NCBI RefSeq assembly: GCF_046591575.1
Contig: NZ_JBIQWA010000009.1
Span: forward strand, 56,353 to 120,352
DNA from: Marivita sp046591575
Lineage (GTDB): Bacteria; Pseudomonadota; Alphaproteobacteria; Rhodobacterales; Rhodobacteraceae
Direction: 5' to 3'
DNA: 64,000 nt
Below the pieces are notes generated by a model that worked only from the letters and a program-made list of their open reading frames with translations, had not been told where the DNA came from and ran no database searches. Of the stretch, positions 41,222 through 50,872 are shown piece after piece. How positions within the stretch are numbered: the stretch's first letter is position 1; each line of letters opens with the position of its first letter. Both the position numbers and the translations under genes were made by a program.

Positions 41222-41758
41222 CGGTCAACTCATAGCACTCGAGGAAGGTGGAGATCACCATCGTGAAGTACAGTTAGCGGAATGACGTGCGACTGTCAGT
41301 TAGAGCCATGCTACCGCGCCAGAATAGCAGCTTCCTAGTCAAGGTTCTCGCGCATGCGTTCCGGTAGTAGAGGATGCTGCAGTCCGGCCAGTTTGCCACG
41401 ATCAATGAACTGGTCAAACGCGAGGGGATTGCTGCTCCGTATTTGGCACGAACGCTGAGGTTATCTCAGCTTGCTCTAGGCATTGTGGAGGCGATTCTTG
41501 CTGGCCGTCAGCCGCCCGGACTGACATTGGAGGTACTGCGAGGTAACGTTCCTGACGATTGATCACAGCAAGTGGGGAGTCTGATGCGCCGGGCCGAATA
41601 GGGCTTGCAGGCACTGTCACTGAAGCTGTAGCCTCCGTGAGCCATTGTCAGGTGAAAGAGCAGCCAAACCAAAGAATTGTGCATTTGTTTAAGCTGGGTT
41701 CTTTGACAAGCCGTTTACTTCGCAATGGCATGTCGAAACCGGGCGAAATAGATTACGC
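41222..41758. other. Junction between virB6 and hsdR
   Basis: About 540 nt containing only the decayed recombinase fragment described separately. The 100 nt before hsdR look less GC-rich than the surroundings and should contain its promoter; no clear -35/-10 is assigned. Confidence 0.4.
41308..41562 (+). pseudogene. C-terminal remnant of a serine recombinase
   Basis: The frame reads SFLVKVLAHAFR, two stop codons (TAG TAG), then RMLQSGQFATINELVKREGI and AAPYLARTLRLSQLALGIVE, ending AILAGRQPPGLTLEVL. This block resembles the extreme C-terminus of large serine recombinases of alphaproteobacteria, where ALARAHRWRRMLESG and ILDGRQP are common. The catalytic domain is missing and the frame is broken, so it is a relic of a past integration event at the edge of the restriction cassette. 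Confidence 0.65.
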
Positions 41759-44128
41759 ATGAACGAAGCTGATACCTGCAGAAAATTCGTCGTCCCAAAG
41801 CTGCAGGCAGCAGGCTGGGACAATCGTCCGCATGCAATCAACGAACAGAAAACATTTACCGATGGTCGGGTAGTTTTCATTGGCGGAAAAGCCCGCCGGG
41901 GAAAACAGAAGCGCTCAGACTATTTGCTCCGCTATAACCCGGATTTTCCAATTGCCGTTGTTGAGGCGAAGTCCCGATATAAACACGCAGCTGAGGGACT
42001 TCAGCAGGCAAAGGAGTATGCTGAGATTCTTGGGCTGCAGTTTGCGTATTCGACAAACGGCATCGAAGTCGTTGAATTCGATTACACAACCGGTGTTGAG
42101 AGTATCATTGGGGATTTCCCGGCGCCCGATGATCTCTGGGCTCGGCTCCGCCGCGCCGAGGGCATTTCCGACGATCAAGTGGCCGAACGGCTGTTGACGC
42201 CCACGTTCCCAGACCGAGCCAAGCCTCTTCGCTACTATCAGGAAATCGCTGTGAACCGCGCCGTTCAGGCGGCGCTTCAGGGCCAGAAGCGAGCACTACT
42301 CACACTGTGCACCGGAGCAGGCAAGACTGCCGTCGCCTTCCAGATCTGCTGGAAGCTCTGGTCTGCACGCTGGAATTCCAAAGGGGTCAACCGGAATCCA
42401 AAGATCCTGTTTCTCGCGGATCGCAACGTGCTGATTGATGATCCGATGGCGAAGGATTTCAGTCCATTCGGCGATGCCCGACACAAGATCGCAGGTGGTG
42501 TCGCTGTCAAAAGTCGTGATGTTTATTTCGCAATCTACCAGTCCATCGCGCGCGACGAAAACCGTCCTGGCCTCTATCGCGAATATGCACGCGACTTCTT
42601 CGACCTGATCATAATTGATGAATGTCACAGGGGCAGCGCGCGCGACGACAGCAATTGGCGCGAGATTCTCGAGTGGTTTGCACCAGCGACCCAGATCGGA
42701 ATGACAGCGACGCCGCGGCGCGAGGAAAACCTCGACACCTATAACTACTTCGGCGATCCGCTTTACGAATACAGTCTCGCGCAGGGCATCGCCGATGGTT
42801 TCCTCGCCCCGTACCGCGTTCACCGTGTCATCTCGGACTATGATGCCGCCGGATGGCGCCCGACACGTGGCGAGCTTGACCGCTATGGACGTGAAATCCC
42901 CGACTCCGAGTATTCCACGCGAGATTTCGAGCGAGTCGTGGCGCTTCGTGCAAGGACGCAGGCCATCGCGAAACACCTGGCGGGCTTCATGGCGGAGACT
43001 GATCGTTTCGCCAAAACCATCGTTTTTTGCGTCGACCAGGAACACGCGCTCGAAATGCGCCAAGCGCTCGCTGCCTTAAACACCGATCTGGTGAAGGATC
43101 ACCCCGACTATGTTTGCCGCGTCACGTCTGACGAGGGTGATATTGGCAGCGCGCACCGAGCCAAGTTCCAGGATGTCGAAACCCAGACGCCGGTCATCCT
43201 CACCACCTCGCAGCTTTTGACCACCGGCGTCGATGCCCCGACCTGCAAGAACGTTGTGCTTGCCCGGGTGGTGGGCTCGATGCCGGAGTTCAAGCAGATT
43301 ATCGGACGCGGAACGCGCCTCAGGGCCGACTATGGGAAGCTCGCCTTCAACATCATCGACTACACCGGCACTGCAACACGAATGTTTGCTGATCCAGCTT
43401 TCGACGGCGATCCCGTCCGCGAGGATGAAGCGGTGATCAATGCAGAAGGTGATGTCGTTGAAGAGCGCGAGATAGAAGAGACGCCACTGGATCCCGACGA
43501 CTACCCTGATTTGCCAGATGGACCGGTCGAGCTCGACGACGAGCCAGAAGCCGGCCCCCGGAAATTCTACGTCGATGGCGGTGAGGTTTCGATTGTCCGG
43601 CACCTCGTTTACGAGCTTGATTCCGACGGCCGTCAACTCGCCTGCCGCCAGCTGACCGACTATACTGGCGACAAGGTTCGCACTCTCTATCCCAACGCCT
43701 CGGAACTTCGGACAGACTGGCTTGACCCCGAGCGCCGGGCCGAGATCGTCGAACGGCTGGAGGAGAAAGGCATCGAGCTAGACTCCCTTGCCGAGGCGGT
43801 CGGAAAGCCGGAGGCCGACCCGTTCGACCTACTTTGCCATCTCGCCTACAATGCGCCGTTGCGCACACGTCGTGAGCGCGCGGATCGCCTGCTGCGGGAA
43901 CAGGACGACTTTCTGGCCCGCTTCGGGCCTGATGCCCGCGAAGTTCTGGGCGCTGTGCTTGAGAAATATGCAGAACACGGCAGCGCTCAGTTCAAGTTGC
44001 CTGACATCCTGGAAGTGCCCCCATTCAACGAATGGGGCAATGTAATCGAAATTGCCGCCCGCTTCGGCGGGGGCAAGGAGCTGCGCAGCGCCGTCACCGA
44101 ATTGCAGCGCCTGCTCTATACCGCTTGA
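41759..44128 (+). CDS. hsdR: Type I restriction enzyme, R subunit
   Basis: Motor and nuclease subunit of a type I R-M system, 789 aa (EcoEI-like, shorter than EcoKI). The PD-(D/E)xK nuclease lies at the N-terminus (SDYLLRYNPDFPIAVVEAKS), followed by the helicase motor with Walker A LCTGAGKTAVAF, DEAD-box variant IIIDECHRGSA, TATPRREEN, and motif VI IIGRGTRLRADYG. A C-terminal EcoEI_R_C-like region follows. It starts the operon hsdR-M-S-hipA-DUF3037. Confidence 0.94.
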   Translation: MNEADTCRKFVVPKLQAAGWDNRPHAINEQKTFTDGRVVFIGGKARRGKQKRSDYLLRYNPDFPIAVVEAKSRYKHAAEGLQQAKEYAEILGLQFAYSTNGIEVVEFDYTTGVESIIGDFPAPDDLWARLRRAEGISDDQVAERLLTPTFPDRAKPLRYYQEIAVNRAVQAALQGQKRALLTLCTGAGKTAVAFQICWKLWSARWNSKGVNRNPKILFLADRNVLIDDPMAKDFSPFGDARHKIAGGVAVKSRDVYFAIYQSIARDENRPGLYREYARDFFDLIIIDECHRGSARDDSNWREILEWFAPATQIGMTATPRREENLDTYNYFGDPLYEYSLAQGIADGFLAPYRVHRVISDYDAAGWRPTRGELDRYGREIPDSEYSTRDFERVVALRARTQAIAKHLAGFMAETDRFAKTIVFCVDQEHALEMRQALAALNTDLVKDHPDYVCRVTSDEGDIGSAHRAKFQDVETQTPVILTTSQLLTTGVDAPTCKNVVLARVVGSMPEFKQIIGRGTRLRADYGKLAFNIIDYTGTATRMFADPAFDGDPVREDEAVINAEGDVVEEREIEETPLDPDDYPDLPDGPVELDDEPEAGPRKFYVDGGEVSIVRHLVYELDSDGRQLACRQLTDYTGDKVRTLYPNASELRTDWLDPERRAEIVERLEEKGIELDSLAEAVGKPEADPFDLLCHLAYNAPLRTRRERADRLLREQDDFLARFGPDAREVLGAVLEKYAEHGSAQFKLPDILEVPPFNEWGNVIEIAARFGGGKELRSAVTELQRLLYTA

Positions 44129-44145
44129 ATTGAAGGAGGCCTAGA

Positions 44146-45711
44146 TTGGCAAAAACCGCCCGCAAGAAGGCAGAGCCGAAGCAACTGACCACTGCCCAGC
44201 GTCTCGACAGCATCATCAAGTCTGCACGCAAGATCATGCGCAAGGACAAGGGGCTGAACGGCGACCTCGACCGCCTGCCAATGCTCACTTGGATCATGTT
44301 CCTGAAGTTCCTAGACGACATGGAGCGGATTGAAGAAGGACGCGCGGACCTGGCGGGCAAGGACTATCGTTCGATCATCGAGGCGCCGTATCGCTGGCGC
44401 GATTGGGCAGCGGATGCCGACGGAATCACTGGCCCGGACCTGCTGTCGTTCTTGGTCGCTGACGAAGCCGAGCGGCCGGACGGCAGCCGTGGCCCCGGCC
44501 TGTTCGCCTATTTGCGCGGCTTACGCGGTGACAATGGCCGACGTGAGCGGCGCGACGTGATCGCGACCGTTTTTCAGGGCTTCGCCAACCGAATGGAAAG
44601 TGGCTACCTTCTGCGTGACGTTGTGAACCTGATAGATGGCATCCACTTCGACTCGTCCGAAGAGGTCCACACGCTTGGCCGCCTTTACGAGACACTGCTG
44701 CGCGAGATGCGCGACGCCGCCGGGGACTCTGGCGAGTTCTACACGCCCCGGCCGGTGGTGCGCTTCATGGTTGAAGTGACAGACCCGAAACTCGGTGAGA
44801 CCATCCTCGATCCAGCCTGCGGCACGGGGGGCTTTCTGACTGAATCCTACCAACACCTCGAACGGCAGGCCGACACGGTCGAGAAGCGCCGCACCCTGCA
44901 GGAAGACAGCTTCTTCGGTGGCGAAGCCAAGTCGCTGCCATTCCTGCTGTCTCAGCTCAACCTGCTGCTGCACGGTCTTCATGCCCCGCGGATCGATCCT
45001 GGCAACGCGCTGCGGTTTCGTCTGGCTGAAATCGGCGAGGATCAGCGGGTCAATGTCATCCTGACCAACCCGCCCTTTGGCGGCGAGGAAGAGACGGGCA
45101 TCCTCAACAACTTCCCCGACGATCGCCGTACAGCGGAAACTGCGCTTTTGTTCCTTCAGCTGATCATGCGCCGATTGAAACGTGCAGGGCGCGGTCGAGC
45201 GGCTGTTGTCGTCCCGCATGGCACTCTGTTCGGCGACGGCATCTCGGCACGGATCAAGGCCGACTTGCTGGAGAAATTCAATCTACACACGGTGGTGCGA
45301 CTGCGTGAGGGGGTGTTTGCGCCTTACACGGACATCCCGGCAAACCTGATCTTTTTCGACTCCAGCGGACCGACCAAGGACATCTGGTACTATGAACTGC
45401 CCCTGCCGGAAGGTCGCAAGAAGTACTCAAAAACCGCACCGATGGCTTATGAGGAATTCGGCGGCTGCCTTGAATGGTGGAATGATCGCATGGAGAATGA
45501 CCGCGCCTGGAAGGTTTCCGCTGCCGATCTGATCAAGCGTGATGAACAGAATCGTGTCACATCCTGCAATCTCGACATCAAGAACCCTCATTCCGGCGAA
45601 GTCGCGGACCACCGCGCACCCGCCGAAATTGTCGACGCGATCATCAAACAGGAAAAACGGATCCTTGGCATCATGGACGAAATCAAAACTGTCCTTGCGG
45701 AGCGCTCTTGA
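44146..45711 (+). CDS. hsdM: Type I restriction-modification, M subunit
   Basis: N6-adenine methyltransferase of 521 aa. SAM-binding LDPACGTGGFL and the catalytic VILTNPPFGG (NPPF) are present, and the N-terminal HsdM_N helical domain (LTWIMFLKFLDDME) is complete. TTG 44146 has GGAGG 7 nt upstream. Its stop overlaps the hsdS start (TGATG). Confidence 0.95.
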   Translation: MAKTARKKAEPKQLTTAQRLDSIIKSARKIMRKDKGLNGDLDRLPMLTWIMFLKFLDDMERIEEGRADLAGKDYRSIIEAPYRWRDWAADADGITGPDLLSFLVADEAERPDGSRGPGLFAYLRGLRGDNGRRERRDVIATVFQGFANRMESGYLLRDVVNLIDGIHFDSSEEVHTLGRLYETLLREMRDAAGDSGEFYTPRPVVRFMVEVTDPKLGETILDPACGTGGFLTESYQHLERQADTVEKRRTLQEDSFFGGEAKSLPFLLSQLNLLLHGLHAPRIDPGNALRFRLAEIGEDQRVNVILTNPPFGGEEETGILNNFPDDRRTAETALLFLQLIMRRLKRAGRGRAAVVVPHGTLFGDGISARIKADLLEKFNLHTVVRLREGVFAPYTDIPANLIFFDSSGPTKDIWYYELPLPEGRKKYSKTAPMAYEEFGGCLEWWNDRMENDRAWKVSAADLIKRDEQNRVTSCNLDIKNPHSGEVADHRAPAEIVDAIIKQEKRILGIMDEIKTVLAERS

Positions 45712-46862
45712 TGGCGAAGACGATCAGCATTGATGAATTCCTAACCAAATCCGAGGATTGGGTGCCCGTTCAGCCGGATCAGCGATACAAGCAGATCACC
45801 GCCAAACTATGGGGGAAAGGTTTGACGTTGCGCGGCGAAGTGCAGGGCTCAGCGATTGCTGCGGCAAAGCAGTATAAAGCTAAAGCAGGACAGTTTCTGA
45901 TTTCGCGAATTGATGCACGACATGGCGCCTTTGGCATCGTTCCTGCCAATCTCGACGGCGCTCTGGTTAGCAACGACTTCCCTTGTTTCGATATCGATTC
46001 ATCAAAGGTGCTGCCGCACTTTTTTGAATGGTATTCGCGCACGCCGGAATTCGTTGATCTCTGCCGTCGCGCAAGCGAGGGTTCGACCAATCGAGTTCGC
46101 ATGAAGGAAGATAAATTTCTAAAAATGAGCGTACCGATGCTGCCGCTCGATGAGCAGCGTGACATAGTTCGGAGGCTCGACGATGTTTCAGCCTTGGTGG
46201 ATAGGCGTCGGCGGGCAGTCGAAGCTTCTGAACGTGAGACCCAGGCCATGCTGCTAAAGGCCTTCCAGCGAGTCATCGACGGCGCACCACTCCGCCCAAT
46301 GGCTGAAGTCGCCCCGCTTGTCCGCCGCCCAGTCGAAGTGGAACCCGACAAAACCTACATGGAGTTGGGTGTTCGTTCGTTTGGTCGAGGAACGTTTCAC
46401 AAGCCAGGTCTGTCGGGGATGGAGGTTGGCTCCAAGAAACTGTTCACCATCGAATCTGGGGATTTGGTGTTCAACATAGTTTTTGCATGGGAAGGTGCCG
46501 TCGCCATCGCAAAGTCTGAAGACGATGGCCGGGTTGGTTCGCATCGCTTTTTGACCTGCGTGACAAACCCCGACCAAGTCGCAGCTGAATTTCTGCTATT
46601 CTACTTCCGCACAACGGAAGGTTTGCAGAAACTTGGCGAGGCATCACCAGGCGGAGCGGGAAGAAACCGCACCCTGGGACTAAAAAAGCTTGAAGTCATC
46701 GAGGTTCCTGTGCCGCCTATCGAAACACAACACTGGTTCAGTCGTATCCAAGCTAAGGCTCAGGAAATCCGAAGCATCCGGATGCGAACGACGGAAGACG
46801 TAGATGCCCTTATGCCAGCGTTGCTTCATGAGGTTTTCAGATCAGAGGCCAGTGCGGCATGA
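45711..46862 (+). CDS. hsdS: Type I restriction-modification, S subunit
   Basis: Target-recognition subunit of 383 aa with two recognition domains, each followed by a helical spacer: the first ends MLPLDEQRDIVRRLDDVSAL, the second VPVPPIETQHWFSRIQAKAQ. The recognition sequence cannot be predicted. ATG 45711 overlaps the hsdM stop. A TTG just upstream (45708) is in frame. Confidence 0.92.
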   Translation: MAKTISIDEFLTKSEDWVPVQPDQRYKQITAKLWGKGLTLRGEVQGSAIAAAKQYKAKAGQFLISRIDARHGAFGIVPANLDGALVSNDFPCFDIDSSKVLPHFFEWYSRTPEFVDLCRRASEGSTNRVRMKEDKFLKMSVPMLPLDEQRDIVRRLDDVSALVDRRRRAVEASERETQAMLLKAFQRVIDGAPLRPMAEVAPLVRRPVEVEPDKTYMELGVRSFGRGTFHKPGLSGMEVGSKKLFTIESGDLVFNIVFAWEGAVAIAKSEDDGRVGSHRFLTCVTNPDQVAAEFLLFYFRTTEGLQKLGEASPGGAGRNRTLGLKKLEVIEVPVPPIETQHWFSRIQAKAQEIRSIRMRTTEDVDALMPALLHEVFRSEASAA

Positions 46863-47659
46863 TTCCACACGCAGTATTGACTCGGATTGACAGAACCGCT
46901 GCCAATGGCCGCACGGCGCCGGTGCTGGCCGCCTGCGAAGCCGTTGGCGGAGCAGCAGATGATGATGATGTGGAAATGTTCGTGAAGCTTTCGGCCGGGT
47001 GCGATCAAGCCGAGATCAACCTTGCACGCGAAGCAATCGCGGCCTGCCTTGCAGCCGATCTCGGGCTGCCTGTACCCAAACCCTGGCTTGTAGAGATACC
47101 GCCGGAAATTATTCCTGTTGTTTCAGATACCCAGATCGCAGACAAACTGCGCCGCAGCAGTCGCATCGCGTTCGGGTCAACCCGAACGTCGGGGTTCTCG
47201 GCTTGGGCGACCGGCCAACGGCTGTCAGATGCCATGCGACCAACAGCATCCGGTATATTGCTGTTCGATGCCATCATTCAGAACCCTGATCGGAGGGTAG
47301 ACAACCCGAATTGCCTGATATGCGGCAATGAGCTTCGAATTATCGATCACGAGCTCGCATTTATGCATAGAATGGTTCTTTTGTGGAAAGCGCCATGGAT
47401 ATTGGGCGGAATGAAGGATTTGGAAACGCCCGGCAAGCATATATTCGTGCAGGAGTTGAAGGGCGCACCGATCGACTTCGCGTCGATCAAATCTAGATGG
47501 ACCGCCTTGTCGGATGCGCGTCTGAAGGAGTATGAAGGAAGCATCCCGTCAGAGTGGGCAACCGCCCAAGCTGATATAGATGCTGCGTTGAAGTTGATCG
47601 CTGACGCTCGGGACAACATCGACGACTGCATCAGGGAGTTAGGGAGGATACTGACATGA
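46859..47659 (+). CDS. HipA-like kinase-fold protein
   Basis: Protein of 266 aa with a HipA-like kinase core: LFDAIIQNPDRRVDNPNCLI (catalytic-loop-like D-N-x-N) and LRIIDHELAF (metal-binding Asp). An N-terminal VEMFVKLSAG resembles the Lys-containing strand of kinases. It overlaps hsdS (ATGA) and the following gene, so it is co-translated. HipA_2 proteins paired with DUF3037 proteins are a recurring but poorly characterised combination. Here the pair sits behind hsdRMS, suggesting an accessory anti-phage or regulatory role. Confidence 0.75.
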   Translation: MIPHAVLTRIDRTAANGRTAPVLAACEAVGGAADDDDVEMFVKLSAGCDQAEINLAREAIAACLAADLGLPVPKPWLVEIPPEIIPVVSDTQIADKLRRSSRIAFGSTRTSGFSAWATGQRLSDAMRPTASGILLFDAIIQNPDRRVDNPNCLICGNELRIIDHELAFMHRMVLLWKAPWILGGMKDLETPGKHIFVQELKGAPIDFASIKSRWTALSDARLKEYEGSIPSEWATAQADIDAALKLIADARDNIDDCIRELGRILT

Positions 47660-48510
47660 CCACGAAGGAGCCGTACAGCTACGTCGTCTTACGCTACGTC
47701 CACGATATCCTAACCGGCGAGTTCGTGAACGTCGGCTTGGTCGTGGTTGTCCCGGGCCAGCCGCTTATCCTCACGAAGGCTCGTAAGACCTTCGGAAGGA
47801 TCAAGAATATATTTCCAGACCTCGATAGCGATGCTTACAAGCGCGCCATCGAATCGATCGAACGCGGCATGAAAAGCGTTGAGCGCAGCCTGAAATCCGA
47901 AGGCCTGTTCAAGGGTGAAAAGACTGCTGGCGACTATGCGCGCATCGCTCTTCCGCTTGATGACAGTTCGCTGCAATGGTCACCCGTAGGGGCGGGCTTG
48001 ACGTCCGATCCACAGAAAACCTTCGATCAGCTCTATCACCGGTTCATCACTCGCTATGATCGCCCTTCGCAACGACGCAGGTCTGATGAGGATGTTTGGC
48101 GACCAGTCGAGGCGAAGCTGAAGGAGCAAGGCGTGCAAGTCTCGTTGGAGTCCAAGCGTGTCCACGGAAGCACCGATACTGTCGATTTTCGGCATGCTTG
48201 GAAGAACGGTCGCTGGCATGTCTACGAGCCACTATCCTTCGATCTCTCGGACGCAGACAACATCAAGGACAAGGCACGCCGCTGGCTTGGCCACCTCTCT
48301 GCTGTAAAAGTTGGTGCCACCGAAGACGTCCAGGTGCATTTTCTCGTTGGCCGCCCGCAGAGTGCGTCTTTAGTTCCGGCGTACAAGAATGCGGTCGATA
48401 TCTTGCGACAGGTGCCTTTCGACAATCGCGTTTTCGAAGAAGACGAAATCGACGATTTTGTCCATGAAATAGAAGACGAAGTGCGTCAACATCAAGGTCG
48501 TGTCCAGTAG
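47656..48510 (+). CDS. DUF3037-family protein
   Basis: Protein of 284 aa beginning YSYVVLRYVHDILTGEFVNV, the DUF3037 signature (Y.vlRY.hd...gE.vNvG). A C-terminal region with VQVHFLVGRPQ and an acidic tail follows. No catalytic site is evident. It overlaps the HipA-like gene by 4 nt, as this pair usually does. It is the last gene of the restriction cassette. Confidence 0.8.
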   Translation: MTTKEPYSYVVLRYVHDILTGEFVNVGLVVVVPGQPLILTKARKTFGRIKNIFPDLDSDAYKRAIESIERGMKSVERSLKSEGLFKGEKTAGDYARIALPLDDSSLQWSPVGAGLTSDPQKTFDQLYHRFITRYDRPSQRRRSDEDVWRPVEAKLKEQGVQVSLESKRVHGSTDTVDFRHAWKNGRWHVYEPLSFDLSDADNIKDKARRWLGHLSAVKVGATEDVQVHFLVGRPQSASLVPAYKNAVDILRQVPFDNRVFEEDEIDDFVHEIEDEVRQHQGRVQ

Positions 48511-48869
48511 CTGCCCACCTTGTGTTCAACGCTTCGATTTCGACTCGCGTCTCATCCGGCTTTCGGTTGAGTATCCAAACCTCGCGTACGCAACGAGAAA
48601 AATTATCGCATAATAACAAGCGCATGTGCGCTGACGACCGTAGTGGGTCGGTTAACAGGTCCGGAGAATATATGCCCTGAGAAACCGTTTACGGGCCTCC
48701 TGATGAAGAGTCCAGTGCTCAACTCCTTCCCGCATACCCCTAGAAAACAACGGAAAAATCCGGTCGTATCTGGAGCGTGTGAACATTTTCGCTAGGGTAT
48801 ATGGCGGTACGAATGAGATTCGAACGTCCGGTTTCGCCGCCCCCCTGCAAAAATAACACTCTCTTCATC
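48511..48869. other. Intergenic region between DUF3037 and virD4
   Basis: About 360 nt between convergent genes. It marks the right border of the restriction cassette. I see no gene, IS end or clear terminator; a tRNA-like fragment near 48801-48832 was considered and rejected. Confidence 0.4.
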
Positions 48870-50864
48870 CTATCGAGCAACCAGATTTTCGCTGCCGTCT
48901 TCTCGCAACATCGCTTCCATCTCATCCAAGCCTTCGACAGCGGAGCGCATCTGCATCTCATCACTCGCGCCCGCTGTTTCGACATCCACAACCTGGCTAC
49001 CAAAATCCATCTCCATCTGCCGCTGTTCCTCAGCGATGACGGCTTGAACGACGGGCGCGGTCTTCTTTGGCACGACATGCGCTGACGGCTGACCTGCAGC
49101 AGCCTGGTCTGCTGCCTCGATATCGGCCTCGGATCCGCCTGACCCTTTCGCTGGCGGCGTCATCGGCATGGCGCGCATACTCAGCGGCAGCGTACCCTGT
49201 GATCCGCCTCCCCCCGGCTCCGGAAACGGCAACTCGCCTGTCTGCGCCGCGTAGATCGCCTTGAACAGCCGGTCGTCGAAATACTGGATCCGCTTCGCCC
49301 GGACCGGCATTTGCGCATCGATCACCATGACGATCTCGTCGAGCGGCAAGCGGCGCGCCTCGTCTTCAGGCAACAACGAGCTCTCTTCGGTCCGGGTCGA
49401 CTGGCTGCGCCCTTCAAAGGGGTTCTTGCCGATGGATTGCGAGCGCGTGACAACGGTTTTCGTGGTCTTGCCGACAGCCTTACTCAACTCTTCGACTGTC
49501 TTTTCATCGGAGGGCGTCAGATAGAGCTTCACGCCCGCATTCCCCTGCAAGGCGCGGCGGGTGTTTTCGCCGTAGATTTCATCGAGGGCGGGAATGGTTT
49601 GGGTGACCACGGCCAGGTGACCACGATAGGTGCGCAGTGTCTCGATGCTTTCGACCACGATGGGCATTTTGCCGAGGCGATTGAACTCGTCGAGCATGAT
49701 CATCACGGGCCATGGCTCATCCGGCCCGGGGTCCTTTTCCTGCATGGCGGAGAGGAGATCGGAGAAGAACAGCCGGATCAGCGGCGCGAGCGGCTTCACC
49801 ATCAGCGGCTGGACCACAAGATAGACCGAGAAGGGTTTCTTGCGGATCGTGCGGAAATCAAAGTCCGACACCGCCGTCGCCTCATCGATGGCCGGGTTCT
49901 GCCATTGATCGAGCCCCGAGGTCATCAGGAGCGAGACGTAGGACGTCAGCGTGTCGTTGTTGGTCGAGGCGAGCCGCGTGAAGATCAGCTTGGCGGCCCT
50001 GTTATCGACCTCATGCCCCCGCGCGGAATACTCCTTCTGCTTGTTCCCGCCCGAGGCAGCGATGCGGTAGATTTCGCCCAAGGTCGGGCGCTTGCGCTGG
50101 AACGCCAAGAGCCCTGCCGCGACGAAGAGATCGATCCCGCCTTTGAGGAGGCCCTGCACCCGGTCGTTGTCGCTTTGCAGGAAGAGCGTCGCAAGAAGCT
50201 GCAATTCCATCTGCTGGCGCGCGGGATCTTTCAGTTGATAGATGCGCAGGAGCGGGTTGTAGCGATGCGTGCGCTTGCCCTCCCAATCGGTGGGGGCAAA
50301 GCGATAGACCTTGTCGCCTTGGGCTGCGCGGTGCCGGGCCGTGGCCTCGAAACACTCGCCCTTCACATCGAGCGTCACGGCGGAGCCCTGCCAGGTCAGC
50401 AGGTTCGGAATGACGAAGCCCGTGGTCTTGCCGCGGCCCGTGGGCGCCACGATCAGCGCATGCGGGAAAACCTTCGAGCAAATGTAATTGGCGCGAGAGC
50501 CAGGCGTCCCCAGCTTGCCGAGGATGAACCCGGTCCCGGGCGCCCCGAAAAACCCATTGGCCTTCATCTCGCGCGCACTCTGCCAATGCGTCTGGCCAAA
50601 CCGTGTGAGGGCCGATCCCGAGAGGGCGAGGCTCAGCATCAGGCCGGCGGCGGCAAAGCTGCCGATGATCAGGTGAATGAGTTGGGCATCCTCCGGGCGG
50701 CGGTCCAGGATCGCCATGTAGTTCTGCGCGATATAGGCAAAGTCGATCTCGGCCCCGAAGCCGAGATCCTGGTAGGTCAGCACCGCCGAGGCGATGGTAT
50801 AGCCCATGGCCCCACTCACAAGCGTCACCAGAAGGACGCCCGTGGCGATCCGCGCTTTTCCCAT
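48870..50864 (-). CDS. virD4: VirD4/TraG coupling protein
   Basis: Membrane ATPase of 664 aa that brings the relaxase-DNA complex to the T4SS. Two N-terminal TMs are followed by Walker A VAPTGRGKTTGFVIPNLL, the VTLDVKGECFEAT region and Walker B MIMLDEFNRLGKM. The C-terminal 120 residues are Pro/Gly- and acid-rich, probably for substrate recognition. ATG 50864 is preferred; a TTG at 50876 overlapping the relaxase stop is in frame. It is encoded on the strand opposite to the virB genes and separated from them by the restriction cassette. Confidence 0.93.
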   Translation of the reverse strand: MGKARIATGVLLVTLVSGAMGYTIASAVLTYQDLGFGAEIDFAYIAQNYMAILDRRPEDAQLIHLIIGSFAAAGLMLSLALSGSALTRFGQTHWQSAREMKANGFFGAPGTGFILGKLGTPGSRANYICSKVFPHALIVAPTGRGKTTGFVIPNLLTWQGSAVTLDVKGECFEATARHRAAQGDKVYRFAPTDWEGKRTHRYNPLLRIYQLKDPARQQMELQLLATLFLQSDNDRVQGLLKGGIDLFVAAGLLAFQRKRPTLGEIYRIAASGGNKQKEYSARGHEVDNRAAKLIFTRLASTNNDTLTSYVSLLMTSGLDQWQNPAIDEATAVSDFDFRTIRKKPFSVYLVVQPLMVKPLAPLIRLFFSDLLSAMQEKDPGPDEPWPVMIMLDEFNRLGKMPIVVESIETLRTYRGHLAVVTQTIPALDEIYGENTRRALQGNAGVKLYLTPSDEKTVEELSKAVGKTTKTVVTRSQSIGKNPFEGRSQSTRTEESSLLPEDEARRLPLDEIVMVIDAQMPVRAKRIQYFDDRLFKAIYAAQTGELPFPEPGGGGSQGTLPLSMRAMPMTPPAKGSGGSEADIEAADQAAAGQPSAHVVPKKTAPVVQAVIAEEQRQMEMDFGSQVVDVETAGASDEMQMRSAVEGLDEMEAMLREDGSENLVAR

Positions 50865-50872
50865 GGCGGCGC

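Noticed and set aside
48801..48832. tRNA 3'-end-like fragment (GTTCGAATCTC...CCGCCA on the minus strand), which would suggest an attachment site at the right border of the restriction cassette.
   Set aside because: The putative T-stem halves (GGACG and CTCAT) do not pair, no acceptor stem is formed, and no second copy exists at the left border (41222-41400).
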